Assembly (NCBI GenBank): GCA_018333075.1
Contig: BORH01000001.1
Span: forward strand, 310,001 to 374,000
Direction: 5' to 3'
DNA: 64,000 nt
Origin: Heyndrickxia sporothermodurans
GTDB lineage: Bacteria; Bacillota; Bacilli; Bacillales; Bacillaceae_C
Numbering within the stretch: the stretch's first letter is position 1; each line of letters starts with the position of its first letter. A program made the translations under genes and the position numbers. Shown one piece after another: positions 1 to 9,397 of this stretch. The notes beneath the pieces were generated by a model. That model saw only the letters and a program-made list of their open reading frames with translations. It was not told the DNA's origin and did not search any database.

Positions 1-647
1 TTTTTATAACCAAGCTTTTGAGCAATTTCGGTTCTTACTTTTACTAATTCATCATAAATGCGATCAAATTCATCCTCATTCTCTTTGAAGAAACCAAATT
101 TTGCATCACTAGCTTTTTTTCTAATCTCTCTATCCTTTGACTCAGTAAATGGATCAATTTGAGCAAGAGTTCTTTCTTCTCCCTCAAATAATATTTTTGC
201 AGAAGCAACAAGCTTCGTATACTCAGAAGAAAGTTTATTCTCCTTCTGCAATAGAGGAATAATTTCAGGTGAAAAGGTTTTTATTTGAGCTTCAGCAAGA
301 GCAAATAGTTGTTTCCCCCATTTTCCTTCTAATTCATCACGAAACTTGGAGGAAATTAATGCTTCATAGTACTTTGCTATAAACCCTTCAACGATAGGAG
401 CTTGCTCATCAATATAATCATTTTCATTTTTATAAAATTCATCATTAGTATCAATCGTGTGTCTAACTGAGCAAATTGTAAACATTGTTCCTAAATCATT
501 ACGAATCTGATTAATCTTTGTCATAGCATCACTTTGCTCTTCTACACTTTTTGCGCTTTTGAATTTTTCAAGTTCCGCCTCAAATGCTACTTCAAACTGT
601 GCAATATCAGGGCGTTTATATTCATACTCTTCAAATTTCAGACTCAT
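1..647 (-). CDS. M3-family oligoendopeptidase, N-terminal part (gene runs off the window)
   Basis: The frame is open from an ATG at 647 to the window edge, giving about 215 residues that begin MSLKFEEYEYKRPDIAQFEV. A GAGGTG ribosome site lies just upstream. The helical, Glu/Lys-rich N-terminal region resembles pepF/M3-type zinc oligopeptidases of about 560 aa, which clear short cytoplasmic peptides. The HExxH zinc site would lie beyond the window, so the assignment rests only on the N-terminal domain. Confidence 0.75.
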   Translation of the reverse strand, partial: MSLKFEEYEYKRPDIAQFEVAFEAELEKFKSAKSVEEQSDAMTKINQIRNDLGTMFTICSVRHTIDTNDEFYKNENDYIDEQAPIVEGFIAKYYEALISSKFRDELEGKWGKQLFALAEAQIKTFSPEIIPLLQKENKLSSEYTKLVASAKILFEGEERTLAQIDPFTESKDREIRKKASDAKFGFFKENEDEFDRIYDELVKVRTEIAQKLGYK

Positions 648-754
648 TTCAAACACCTCACATTTTTTTCAAATCTCTATGTATTTCTATATTCTATAAA
701 AAAACTCCTTTTTTTCGGCAGATCTTTCTTCATTATTTTTTCTCCATATTAAAA

Positions 755-792
755 GGCAATCTTGACGCACCATATGAAGCGTTAACATTGCC
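755..792 (-). terminator. Rho-independent terminator after the MarR gene
   Basis: Imperfect 14-bp stem, arms 755-768 and 779-792, followed on the minus strand by TTTTA. Confidence 0.5.
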
Positions 793-813
793 TTCGACTA
801 ATTGTATATTTTC

Positions 814-1260
814 TTAATCCTGGGGAGAATTTGAAATGCTTAAACCTATTTTTTTTAATGATTGAATAGCTGCTTCTTTCTCTTCAGAAGTTAAAACAGA
901 CATAATTTGATGAATACGATTTTGATGCTCGGGAAAAATTGATTCGATAAATGTTTTCCCTTTTTTAGTAATATGAGCAAAAGTTACTCTTCGATCATCT
1001 GCACATGCGACTCTTTCTATAAACTCTTTTTTTTCTAATTTATCAACAACATATGTAATACTGCCACTTGCTAATAAAATTTTATCACCAATTTGCTGTA
1101 ATGGCTGATCGCCTTTATGATAGAGCAGTTCGAGTACAGCAAATTCTGTTGGATTTAAACCATGTTTTTGAATAAATTCATTCGTATATTCATTTACTGA
1201 GCGGAATGCCCTTGATAATACGATAAACAATTTTAATGATTGCTGTATATCTTTATCCAT
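814..1260 (-). CDS. mhqR: MarR-family transcriptional regulator, MhqR-like
   Basis: A 148-aa winged-helix repressor. The core has the MarR layout: helix-turn-helix around LQQIGDKILLASGSITYVV and a wing with the D-D-R-R motif. The reading frame stays open back to 1395, but the ATG at 1260 is chosen because AAGGA lies 9 nt upstream and because this gives the usual MarR length. The neighbour is a divergent KinD-like kinase, the same pairing as mhqR (ykvE)/kinD (ykvD) in B. subtilis, where MhqR represses quinone-detoxification genes. Family is certain; the orthologue call rests on context and remembered similarity. Confidence 0.75.
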   Translation of the reverse strand: MDKDIQQSLKLFIVLSRAFRSVNEYTNEFIQKHGLNPTEFAVLELLYHKGDQPLQQIGDKILLASGSITYVVDKLEKKEFIERVACADDRRVTFAHITKKGKTFIESIFPEHQNRIHQIMSVLTSEEKEAAIQSLKKIGLSISNSPQD

Positions 1261-1536
1261 TAAATCATTTCCTTTTCCATTTAAAAATTCTTCATAGGTT
1301 GAAAGCATATAAACACTTTCAAAATTAAGGTCATTATAGGTAAGTGAATCATGATTGTCAATAAATAATATTATTTTTTCTGACATTCCTATCATTTTTT
1401 TCTAGTTAATAGTAGAATTTAACTAAAAATATTAACTTTTAAAAGTATAATCTTATATGATTCAATCGTTTTTTATTATTTTTTTTCTTAAAATATACTA
1501 TTATAAGAGAGTAATTAATATAACTGAGGTATTTCG

Positions 1537-3033
1537 ATGAAAAATTTCCGTAAAAAAATAATTTGGTATTCCTTTCTTGTACTTGCACCAGCACTCTTAT
1601 TAACAACATTATTTGGATATTATAATTTCAAAAAAAGTGAAGAGAAGTCCTTTAAACAAGCAGAAAGGGATGCTTCCATATATCAAAGACAAATGGATCA
1701 GGTGATAGGGGAAACAATAAAAAGCTTAGAAGTGTTAGCAATCACATTTGAATCATATCATAATAACATTTCAGATGTGAACATTGCACTTAATAAAGTT
1801 AGTGGAAAGGATCCAAGGTACGGTGGAATCTATTTTTTAAGTTCTAATGGTGAAGTTATTACAGGTACGAATGACTATTTAAAGCAATATAGTTTAAAAA
1901 ATAAAAGCTATATAAAAACAATGAATTTAACCCATCAATCTGTCGTATCAGACCAGGTAGAAACACTATCAAACAATAATAAGGTTATAGCTATTGTTAC
2001 ACCTGTTATAAAAAAAAATGTAGTTCAAGCAATGATAGTAGCACATATTCGGATCGATTATATTGTTAATATTTTTCAAATGCTAACACCTAATACCTTT
2101 GTTCAATTTGAAAGTGAGCAAGGTGTGCCTATTTTCTCTACTAATGACAAGTTATCATTAAACGATTACGAAAAAAATAATGTAACGCAATCACTTGAAA
2201 GAGCTCCTTGGAAAATAACAATCATTCCTAAAGATCTTAACTTCCGCTCTGTATTAAAGTATACATTTATATTTTTTCTTATTGTCACAACAATGATTCA
2301 TGTCATCTATCTATTCTTTCATTCTTTATCTATTAAAAAACAGGCAGAACGAGAAAGAATACAAAATGATAAGCAAAAACTTGAACTTATTGGTACACTT
2401 GCTGCCAGCACAGCTCATGAGATTCGTAATCCACTTACTGGAATAAAAGGTCTTGTTCAGCTTTTAGCAGAGAAATATAACAATCCAAAAGACCAATTTT
2501 ATTTTTCTATATTAAATAAAGAAATCAATCGAATTAATCAAATTGTTAACGAATTTTTAATTCTTGGAAAACCAACAGTTCAAAAAATGGAAAAAATTCA
2601 TTTAGATCAAGTTATGTATGATTTAAATCCATTAATTCGCTCAGAAGCAAATTTATTTAATGTTCATTATTCCTTTCACATTCGTTCTGAGTCGATACTA
2701 GTTTTAGCTACCAATGATCAATTAAAACAAGTTATTCTTAATATAACGAAGAACGCCTTAGAATCAATGTCAACAGAAGGAAAATTGACCATCACACTTG
2801 AAGAAAAAAACAATGAAGCACTGTTAACTATCTCTGACAGCGGAAAAGGCATATCTTCACATGACTTACAAAAAATCTTTACACCGTTTTTCACTTCAAA
2901 GGAAAACGGTACAGGGTTAGGATTAGTTGTTTGTAAAAGGATAGTTGAATCTTTCAATGGAAAAATATCTATTCACAGTGAATTTAATAAAGGAACAACT
3001 GTATTTATTTCCTTACCTATGTATAAAGGTTAA
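1537..3033 (+). CDS. kinD: Membrane sensor histidine kinase, KinD-like sporulation kinase
   Basis: 498 aa. A membrane segment at residues 8-28, an extracytoplasmic Cache-like sensor domain at about 35-235, and a second membrane segment at about 245-265. The HisKA domain has a phospho-accepting His in HEIRNPLTGIKG (about 292) and is followed by a HATPase domain with N box NITKNALESM, G1 box DSGKGI and G2 box GTGLGL. No receiver gene is adjacent, as is usual for orphan kinases that feed the Spo0F/Spo0B/Spo0A phosphorelay. GAGGT lies 7 nt before the ATG. Orthology to KinD is supported by the mhqR neighbour; the signal sensed cannot be read here. Confidence 0.8.
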   Translation: MKNFRKKIIWYSFLVLAPALLLTTLFGYYNFKKSEEKSFKQAERDASIYQRQMDQVIGETIKSLEVLAITFESYHNNISDVNIALNKVSGKDPRYGGIYFLSSNGEVITGTNDYLKQYSLKNKSYIKTMNLTHQSVVSDQVETLSNNNKVIAIVTPVIKKNVVQAMIVAHIRIDYIVNIFQMLTPNTFVQFESEQGVPIFSTNDKLSLNDYEKNNVTQSLERAPWKITIIPKDLNFRSVLKYTFIFFLIVTTMIHVIYLFFHSLSIKKQAERERIQNDKQKLELIGTLAASTAHEIRNPLTGIKGLVQLLAEKYNNPKDQFYFSILNKEINRINQIVNEFLILGKPTVQKMEKIHLDQVMYDLNPLIRSEANLFNVHYSFHIRSESILVLATNDQLKQVILNITKNALESMSTEGKLTITLEEKNNEALLTISDSGKGISSHDLQKIFTPFFTSKENGTGLGLVVCKRIVESFNGKISIHSEFNKGTTVFISLPMYKG

Positions 3034-3065
3034 TCCATCAACTTGGATTAACCTTATTATTTTAG
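3028..3065 (+). terminator. Rho-independent terminator after kinD
   Basis: A 9-bp perfect stem (3028-3036 with 3045-3053) that overlaps the stop codon, followed by a T-rich run. Confidence 0.65.
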
Positions 3066-3156
3066 GATTGAAATAATTAAGAATGGAAAATTATACAGTA
3101 GGTATTTTTGGGAAGTGAAATCATGGTGTACAGAACACGATTTATTTAAAATTTAT

Positions 3157-3432
3157 TTATATAACGTTAAGTATATTGCTTTTTCTCACTATTCTCTTAT
3201 TATTTATCGGTTTACATTTATATATAATAAATGACATTTCTCTTATGATATTTTGTTTATTTCTCGTTTCCTGGAACTGTTGAAATTCATTTAGTAGCTC
3301 GTCCAATTCTTGACTGCAAGTTATTGTTTTTTCATCTGTAAGTCCAAATTGATTGCCAAGATTAATCATTTCTTCACGTTTTAAATGTATTAATCTTAAA
3401 TATTTTTTTTTGGTTATTGTATCACTATACAC
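3157..3432 (-). CDS. spo0E: Spo0E-family aspartyl-phosphate phosphatase
   Basis: 91 aa, helical, with the family signature SQELDELLNEFQ at residues 41-52. Spo0E proteins dephosphorylate Spo0A~P and so hold back sporulation. The length is close to the 85-aa B. subtilis Spo0E. It lies downstream of a sporulation-type kinase on the same strand, 214 nt away, which recalls the kinE/spo0E neighbourhood of B. subtilis. GGAGAATG precedes the start. Several Spo0E paralogues usually occur per genome, so the exact paralogue is uncertain. Confidence 0.8.
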   Translation of the reverse strand: MYSDTITKKKYLRLIHLKREEMINLGNQFGLTDEKTITCSQELDELLNEFQQFQETRNKQNIIREMSFIIYKCKPINNKRIVRKSNILNVI

Positions 3433-3646
3433 TTTTCATTCTCCTTCAATTTCATTCTAATATCGAAATTTTCGATTCCCCTGTGAATTATCGCAGGTAT
3501 AGTCATAAAAGTAAATAGATTCGCAATATTAGACATTTTTTTTGCGAAACTTTTACTTTTGTACAAAAAACGCGTTGTATAATCGACAATAACCTATTTA
3601 TTCGCTTATATTTTTACAACACTTTATTATTTTAGTTAAATAAAGT

Positions 3647-5125
3647 TCATACAAAATCATCATTTTTATTCAAATGAATAGGGAGGAAAATATAAAAAAT
3701 TGTTCCTTCACCAACCTTGCTTTCGACTTCAATCATTCCTTTATGATCTTTTATTATTTTATAACTAACCATTAATCCTAGGCCAGTTCCCCTTTCCTTT
3801 GTCGTATAAAAAGGTTCACCTAATTTCTTTATTTTGTCCTCAGGGATACCCTCCCCTTCATCTTGTATCTTCACGTGAATAAAACCTTTTTGAGCATTTC
3901 CTATATTTATTTGAATTTTACCCCCATCTGGCATAACTTCAATAGCATTTTTTATTATATTAATAAAAACTTGTTTCATTTGATTCGGTTCACAAAATAC
4001 TTTAGACAAGGCTTGTTCATGAATAAATTCAAATTGAATATTATGCATGAGCGCTTGTCCATTTAATAAATCTAAAGTATCCATCATAATCTTACAAATA
4101 TCATGATATTGAAACTGAATAGCCTGTGGTTTAGCTAAAACAAGAAACTCAGTGATCGTTGATTCAATTCTTTTTAATTCTGACGTAATGACTTTAAAAT
4201 ATAGTGAATGATCTTCTTTTATACTTGATTCCAGCAGCTGAATAAATCCTTTTAATGCTGTCATCGGATTACGTATTTCATGTGCGATACCTGCTGCAAG
4301 CTCCCCAATGACCATTAATGTGTCTGATTTTTGTAATTGCTCCTGTAATGCTCTTCGTTCCGTAACGTCCCGAATTACACTTAAATTTAGATTTGAGGAT
4401 AAATTTCCTTTAGAACTTATTTCATAAAATTGATACATTCCTGAACGTGAAATTGAAATAAATGAATCTGCAGTACCTGTTACTTTCAATTCTTCAAAAT
4501 GTTGCTCTAATTCTTTCCTTATTTTCTTCTTTTTCTTATAAATTTCTCTAAAATCCTTTCCTATAATCTCCTCCTTAGTTATCCCCAAAAGCTGTGCTCC
4601 AACAGGATTAATATCAACAACTTTATGTTGCCAATTCCAGAGCATCATTCCGTCTAATGAACCTTCAAATACTTTTCGAAAGCGCTCCTCACTATCTCGC
4701 AAATTTTGTTCCATTTGGTATCTATAGCTGCTATTACGAAATATCGTCATATTATATCCATCTACAAAATGCATTTTAGAAGTGAATTCAAGATATTTAA
4801 ATTGCCCATTTGGCATCAAAAATAATGCTTCATCCCTTATTGCCTTTTTTTCATTGAACTGCTGGATAAACTCCTCATATTGTTCATTATTTTTATAGAC
4901 AAATTCCCATAATTTCCTTTTTAAAAATTCTTCAGAAGTACATTCAAAAATATTTAGTGCAGATTGATTTGCCATTAAAATATTTCCATCTTGATCCCAA
5001 AATACAATTCCATCAATCGCTTCTTCAAACAAGCTTCTAAAAAGCTCTGCATTTTTTTTAAGTTTAAAGCCTTTCTGTCGGGCAAATCTCAATCTATTAT
5101 TTAATTTTGCATGCTCATTTATCAT
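3647..5125 (-). CDS. Cytoplasmic PAS-PAS histidine kinase, KinE-like
   Basis: 492 aa with no membrane segment. Two PAS domains at about residues 22-135 and 145-260 each contain the D(G)xxxW turn. HisKA carries HEIRNPMTALKG with His near 282. The ATPase domain has N box NIIKNAIEVM, G1 DEGEGI and G2 GTGLGL, so it is intact. The architecture fits the cytoplasmic KinA/KinE group of phosphorelay kinases; at 492 aa it is shorter than KinE of B. subtilis (about 738 aa). Position beside spo0E supports a role in sporulation entry. Confidence 0.75.
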   Translation of the reverse strand: MINEHAKLNNRLRFARQKGFKLKKNAELFRSLFEEAIDGIVFWDQDGNILMANQSALNIFECTSEEFLKRKLWEFVYKNNEQYEEFIQQFNEKKAIRDEALFLMPNGQFKYLEFTSKMHFVDGYNMTIFRNSSYRYQMEQNLRDSEERFRKVFEGSLDGMMLWNWQHKVVDINPVGAQLLGITKEEIIGKDFREIYKKKKKIRKELEQHFEELKVTGTADSFISISRSGMYQFYEISSKGNLSSNLNLSVIRDVTERRALQEQLQKSDTLMVIGELAAGIAHEIRNPMTALKGFIQLLESSIKEDHSLYFKVITSELKRIESTITEFLVLAKPQAIQFQYHDICKIMMDTLDLLNGQALMHNIQFEFIHEQALSKVFCEPNQMKQVFINIIKNAIEVMPDGGKIQINIGNAQKGFIHVKIQDEGEGIPEDKIKKLGEPFYTTKERGTGLGLMVSYKIIKDHKGMIEVESKVGEGTIFYIFLPIHLNKNDDFV

Positions 5126-5352
5126 TAATGGACACCCCTTTTAATTCAAGAATTTGTATTCACAAAGTTATTCTCTTCTATGTAAATAATGTTTTTTCTA
5201 TTTTCTCTAAAAACTATTTCATCGAAGGAACATGAAAATCCTGCATTGATTGATATTTTTAGGGATGATTCTACATACATTGAGATTTTTCTTCACCTTC
5301 TATACAATGAAAGAATAAAAGTTATTCGTTTCAATGAAAGTAGAGGTTATTT

Positions 5353-7098
5353 ATGAAAATTATCGCTAGCACACTAAATGCAAAATATATTCATACCAAT
5401 TTAGCCATTCGATATTTGAAAGCTGCGGCAGCACCAGAATATAGTGTTGAACTAGTTGAATATACAATTAAAGATCCAGCAATGAATATTGTTTCAGATT
5501 TATTTACAAAGAAACCAGAAGTTCTAGGATTCAGCTGCTATATTTGGAATATAGAGGAAACGATTCGTGTGATCCAAATGATCAAAAAAATTATGCCAAA
5601 TCTTATTATTGTACTTGGTGGTCCAGAAGTAACTTATGATACTACTTACTGGCTTAATCGATTACCTGAAGTTGATTTCATTGTCATGGGAGAAGGCGAA
5701 GAAACCTTTAAGCAGCTTCTTAATGAAATTGATGGGGATAAAAATTATAAGGATATCCCAGGAATTGGATTTATTAAAGATGGAAAAACAGTGTTGAATC
5801 CTGGAAGAAATAAAATTGACTTACGTGAACTTCCATCACCATATCAATTTGAGGAAGATTTACCCCATCTTTCTAAGCGAGTCATTTACATCGAAACTAG
5901 TCGTGGCTGTCCATTTAATTGCCAATTCTGTTTGTCATCTATTGAAGTCGGTGTTCGCTATTTCAATCGCGAAAAAATCAAGGATGATATTCGCTATTTA
6001 ATGAAAAATGGAGCGAAAACCATTAAATTCGTCGATCGAACCTTTAATATAAGTAGAAGCTATGCAATGGAAATGTTTCAGTTTTTAATTGATGAACATC
6101 AGCCTGGAACAGTTTTTCAGTTTGAAATTACGGGTGATATAATGCGCCCGGAAGTAATTGAGTTTTTAAACGAGAATGCACCAAAAGGATTATTCCGATT
6201 TGAAATAGGTGTGCAATCTACAAACGATTTAACAAATGAACTTGTCAAACGGAGACAAAATTTTGAAAAATTAACAAGAACGGTAACGATGGTGAAACAA
6301 GGAGGAAAAATCGACCAGCATTTAGATTTAATTGCAGGGTTACCAGAAGAAGATTATCACTCGTTCCGTAAGACATTCAATGATGTATTTGCACTTCGGC
6401 CTGAGGAGCTTCAGCTAGGATTTCTTAAAATGCTTCGTGGAACAGGATTGAGAATTGGGGCAAAAGCTCACGAATATATTTATATGGATCATGCCCCATA
6501 TGAAATACTAGGTAATAATATCCTTTCTTTCGATGATATTGTAAGAATTAAACAGGTGGAAGATGTTCTAGAAAAGTATTGGAATGACCATCGGATGGAT
6601 GAAACGATTGAATATTTAGTTACACAAATTTTCGAAGCACCCTTTGATTTCTTCCAACAATTTGGAGCTTTCTGGGAAGAACAGGGCTGGAGTAGAATCG
6701 GACATCAATTAGAAGATTTATTCCATCGATTGCAGTCCTTTTTAAGAACAATACCAAAGGCCATGGAGCATATTGATATTATCGAAGGTTTAATGAAATA
6801 TGATTATCTACGGAATCAAAGATATAAGCCACGTAAGCCTTGGTGGAAGGAAAGAATGAATACGAATGAGAAAAAGCATGTGTTTAATCAAATCATATCT
6901 AACCCTCATCAGTTAGGAAAAAGATTTATAGAACTTCAACTATCTCAAAAGGATCTTTCTAAACATACTCTTATTGAAAAGATCCCATTAAATTTAAATG
7001 ATTATCTTACTTCTAAAAATGTAACGAGTGATGAAAGCTATATGCTCGTTTATTTTGATCCTAAAACTGGACACTCCTCAGTATTTCCAGTCAATTAA
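5353..7098 (+). CDS. B12-binding radical SAM protein with C-terminal DUF4080-type domain
   Basis: 581 aa. Residues 1-140 form a cobalamin-binding Rossmann-type domain (GGPEVTYD at about 89-96, MGEGEETF at 112-119). The radical SAM cluster motif CPFNCQFC (Cys186, 190, 193) follows, then the SAM-domain strands GVQSTN and LIAGLPEED. The C-terminal 180 residues are a helical region typical of Bacillus members of this family. Such enzymes are related to anaerobic Mg-protoporphyrin cyclase (BchE), but the substrate of this branch is not known to me. Monocistronic, with a terminator at 7102. Confidence 0.8.
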   Translation: MKIIASTLNAKYIHTNLAIRYLKAAAAPEYSVELVEYTIKDPAMNIVSDLFTKKPEVLGFSCYIWNIEETIRVIQMIKKIMPNLIIVLGGPEVTYDTTYWLNRLPEVDFIVMGEGEETFKQLLNEIDGDKNYKDIPGIGFIKDGKTVLNPGRNKIDLRELPSPYQFEEDLPHLSKRVIYIETSRGCPFNCQFCLSSIEVGVRYFNREKIKDDIRYLMKNGAKTIKFVDRTFNISRSYAMEMFQFLIDEHQPGTVFQFEITGDIMRPEVIEFLNENAPKGLFRFEIGVQSTNDLTNELVKRRQNFEKLTRTVTMVKQGGKIDQHLDLIAGLPEEDYHSFRKTFNDVFALRPEELQLGFLKMLRGTGLRIGAKAHEYIYMDHAPYEILGNNILSFDDIVRIKQVEDVLEKYWNDHRMDETIEYLVTQIFEAPFDFFQQFGAFWEEQGWSRIGHQLEDLFHRLQSFLRTIPKAMEHIDIIEGLMKYDYLRNQRYKPRKPWWKERMNTNEKKHVFNQIISNPHQLGKRFIELQLSQKDLSKHTLIEKIPLNLNDYLTSKNVTSDESYMLVYFDPKTGHSSVFPVN

Positions 7099-7101
7099 AC
7101 A

Positions 7102-7133
7102 AAGCCGGCAAAATTGCCGGCTTATTTTTTTTT
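7102..7133 (+). terminator. Rho-independent terminator
   Basis: Perfect AAGCCGGCAA/TTGCCGGCTT stem followed by a T9 tract; terminates the radical SAM gene. Confidence 0.9.
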
Positions 7134-7249
7134 CTGTTGTTTATTATTCTTTTTATTATGATTATTATGCAATGCTGTTTCATATATTTTTATTGCATTT
7201 ATATCTCCAAGCTCGACACCAAATTCCTCATGGTTATTTGTTTGCCTTC

Positions 7250-7414
7250 TCATTTATTTTTTCCTTTTCTACCTTGTTTAGAGTTTCTATTAGCATACTT
7301 CATCGCTTCTTCTCCAGCTGAAAATTCTGCAGAGAACTCTGTTTCTACAATATTTTTTTTGGGAGTGTGAGAATGCTTTAAAGCAGCATCCACTTCTGCT
7401 TTTCGCTTTGCCAT
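7250..7414 (-). CDS. Small basic protein of 54 aa, unknown
   Basis: ATG at 7414 preceded by AAAGGGG 7 nt upstream. The product starts MAKRKAEVDAALKHSHTPKK and ends in a Lys/Arg-rich tail. The middle segment VETEFSAEFSAGEEAM recalls the acidic core of YfhD-type small spore proteins, but this is only a visual resemblance. The gene reads opposite to the radical SAM gene and shares the space before ktrD. Confidence 0.65.
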   Translation of the reverse strand: MAKRKAEVDAALKHSHTPKKNIVETEFSAEFSAGEEAMKYANRNSKQGRKGKNK

Positions 7415-7483
7415 AAATAATCCCCTTTCATTATTTGTTCGTTACTATTTTTTCATAAACGAAAGGGATTAAACCAAAAGAAA

Positions 7484-8839
7484 TTATCCAATTATTAGTC
7501 TTTCCTTTGGATAACGATAATTATTGGACTGATCTCTTCCACCCATCATGTACATTAAAGAAACAATTCCTACTCGACCAATAAACATTAAGAGAATTAA
7601 TAAGCATTTTCCAAATACTGAAAGCTCAGGAGTAATTCCTAACGATGCACCTGTTGTTCCAAAAGCAGAACACACTTCAAAAATCAGTGCAAGTAAGCTT
7701 TGTTGCTCTGAAATAGATAGAGCAATTACAGATACAATACATATAAAAGAGGCAATAACAAATACCGCCAATGCTTTTAATACATCTGTTTCATGTATTT
7801 CTCTTTTAAATATTTTGATGCTTCTATTTCCTTTTGCAAAATGAATGATAAATAAAACGATTATTGCAAAAGTGGTCGTTCGTATCCCACCACCGACCGA
7901 GCTCGGAGAAGCACCAATAAACATTAATCCTGACATAATTAATAAAGTTGAGGATGAAAATTGATTAATATCTGCTGTTAAAAGCCCAGCGCTCCTTGTT
8001 GTATTTGATTGAAACGTCGTATAAAAAAAGGAGTCAAACCAATCCTTATCTTTTAAAAATAAGTCTTTTTCCAACAAAAAAATTGCAATGGTACCAAAAA
8101 TAAATAAAATCCCATAAGTGGATGTCGTTATTTTCGTAAATAATGAAAAATGAAATTTGGGTGCACCTTTTTTCCTAAATAAAAATTCCTTTAATTCCAG
8201 AAGCACGGGGAATCCTATTGCACCTAATGTTATTAAAATCATATTAATAAACTGCACAAAATAATCATTTGCAAATGGAATAAGAGAATTTCCCGTTAAA
8301 TCAAAACCTGCATTAGTAGTAGCACTTATAGATGAAAATAGACCATGTAAAAATGCCTCTTTCCAATCTGGATAATATCTTAAAAAATATGTTCCTAATA
8401 TTAGTGCCCCAGAAAGTTCAATTACAATAATGATAATCAAGATTAATTTAAGCATTTTAACTAATCCTGATAAATTCATTTGGTTTTGATCAGTCATAAT
8501 AAGCTTTCTCTGCTTTAGCCCAATTTTTTTACCTAATATAAGCCAAAAAAATGTGGTAATCGACATAATTCCAATCCCGCCAATTTGTAGGATTAGCATA
8601 AGTATAAATATACCTGAAGTACTAAAGGTCTCCGATATATTTACAGTTGATAATCCTGTTACACTTACTGCACTGGCAGCTACAAATATCGTATCCAAAA
8701 GGCTGATATGTATTCCAGGTTTATGTGCGAAGGGAAGGCTTAAAAAAAGAGATGATACAGACACAGTTAAAAAATAGTAATAAACAATTAGTTGAAACGG
8801 CGTTAATCTTTTTATTTTTGATTTCAAAAAATTTTTCAT
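7484..8839 (-). CDS. ktrD: KtrD/KtrB-type potassium uptake channel subunit
   Basis: 451 aa with four membrane-pore-membrane repeats of the Trk/Ktr/HKT superfamily. Selectivity-filter segments are visible around VSVTGLSTVN, TTNAGFDLTG, NTTRSAGLLT and FGTTGASLG, with the conserved Gly in each. The intramembrane gating loop lies near GASPSSVGGG. KtrD forms the membrane subunit that pairs with a cytoplasmic RCK subunit (KtrC), encoded elsewhere. Adjacent sspD, rsgI and sigI match the B. subtilis ktrD (ykrM) neighbourhood, which favours KtrD over KtrB. Confidence 0.85.
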   Translation of the reverse strand: MKNFLKSKIKRLTPFQLIVYYYFLTVSVSSLFLSLPFAHKPGIHISLLDTIFVAASAVSVTGLSTVNISETFSTSGIFILMLILQIGGIGIMSITTFFWLILGKKIGLKQRKLIMTDQNQMNLSGLVKMLKLILIIIIVIELSGALILGTYFLRYYPDWKEAFLHGLFSSISATTNAGFDLTGNSLIPFANDYFVQFINMILITLGAIGFPVLLELKEFLFRKKGAPKFHFSLFTKITTSTYGILFIFGTIAIFLLEKDLFLKDKDWFDSFFYTTFQSNTTRSAGLLTADINQFSSSTLLIMSGLMFIGASPSSVGGGIRTTTFAIIVLFIIHFAKGNRSIKIFKREIHETDVLKALAVFVIASFICIVSVIALSISEQQSLLALIFEVCSAFGTTGASLGITPELSVFGKCLLILLMFIGRVGIVSLMYMMGGRDQSNNYRYPKERLIIG

Positions 8840-8985
8840 AAAATTTCCTTTCCAAACTTGTAAATCTTTCCTTATACTAATTTCTTTTCTTCTTCTAATA
8901 TATAGAAGTATATCTTATATGAAAAGAGATAATCCGAAAATTGGATTACAACCATTTACCAGTCATGTTTATCACAAAAGAATCT

Positions 8986-8992
8986 CATAATA
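8986..8992 (+). promoter_or_regulatory. Possible sigma-G type -10 element of sspD
   Basis: CATAATA lies about 45 nt before the SASP start and matches the CATACTA-like sigma-G -10 consensus at six of seven positions. No convincing -35 element was found at the right distance. Confidence 0.35.
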
Positions 8993-9036
8993 AAAATACA
9001 AAGTATTAATTATATTTTTGAAAGGGGTATTTAAAA

Positions 9037-9240
9037 ATGGCAAGAAGCAGCAATAAATTATTAGTACCTGGAGTTGAACAATATTTAGATCAAGTTAAAT
9101 TTGAAATTGCCCAAGAATTCGGTGTAACTCTTGGTTCAGATACAGTTTCTAGAGCAAATGGATCTGTAGGAGGAGAGATTACAAAACGATTAGTAAAACA
9201 AGCACAGTCGGAGCTTTCTGGTAATCAAATAAATCAATAA
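9037..9240 (+). CDS. sspD: Alpha/beta-type small acid-soluble spore protein
   Basis: 67 aa. Both SASP signatures are present: the germination protease cleavage region [10 protein letters not shown] and the C-terminal [12 protein letters not shown]. These proteins coat and protect spore DNA and are degraded by GPR at germination. GAAAGGGG precedes the ATG. The divergent rsgI-sigI operon downstream matches the B. subtilis sspD location, hence the symbol. Confidence 0.92.
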   Translation: MARSSNKLLVPGVEQYLDQVKFEIAQEFGVTLGSDTVSRANGSVGGEITKRLVKQAQSELSGNQINQ

Positions 9241-9249
9241 GAACAAATG

Positions 9250-9335
9250 CGTAACCGCCTTGATCAGCCCAGACAGGCTCGAGGGGCTAAGCGTTGGAGC
9301 TAAACGGAGACTACCCTTAAAGGAAAGTGATCCAA
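9250..9335. repeat. GC-richer palindromic segment, probable dispersed repeat
   Basis: This stretch, immediately after the sspD stop codon, is markedly richer in G and C than its surroundings and folds as an imperfect hairpin (TCAGCC opposite GGCTCGA, then GGGGC). It resembles short palindromic repeats that recur between genes in several Bacillus genomes. No second copy was found in this window. Confidence 0.4.
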
Positions 9336-9364
9336 AAGCGAATATTTTATCATTTTCTCAATAA

Positions 9365-9397
9365 AAATAAAGAGTTCCACAAGAACTCTTTATTTTT
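9365..9397. terminator. Bidirectional terminator between sspD and rsgI
   Basis: Stem AATAAAGAGTTC/GAACTCTTTATT with A/T tracts on both sides; it overlaps the end of rsgI. Confidence 0.8.

Noticed and set aside
1261-1395. N-terminal 45-residue extension of the MarR protein
   Set aside because: The ribosome site and the usual family length both support the ATG at 1260; the extension has no ribosome site.
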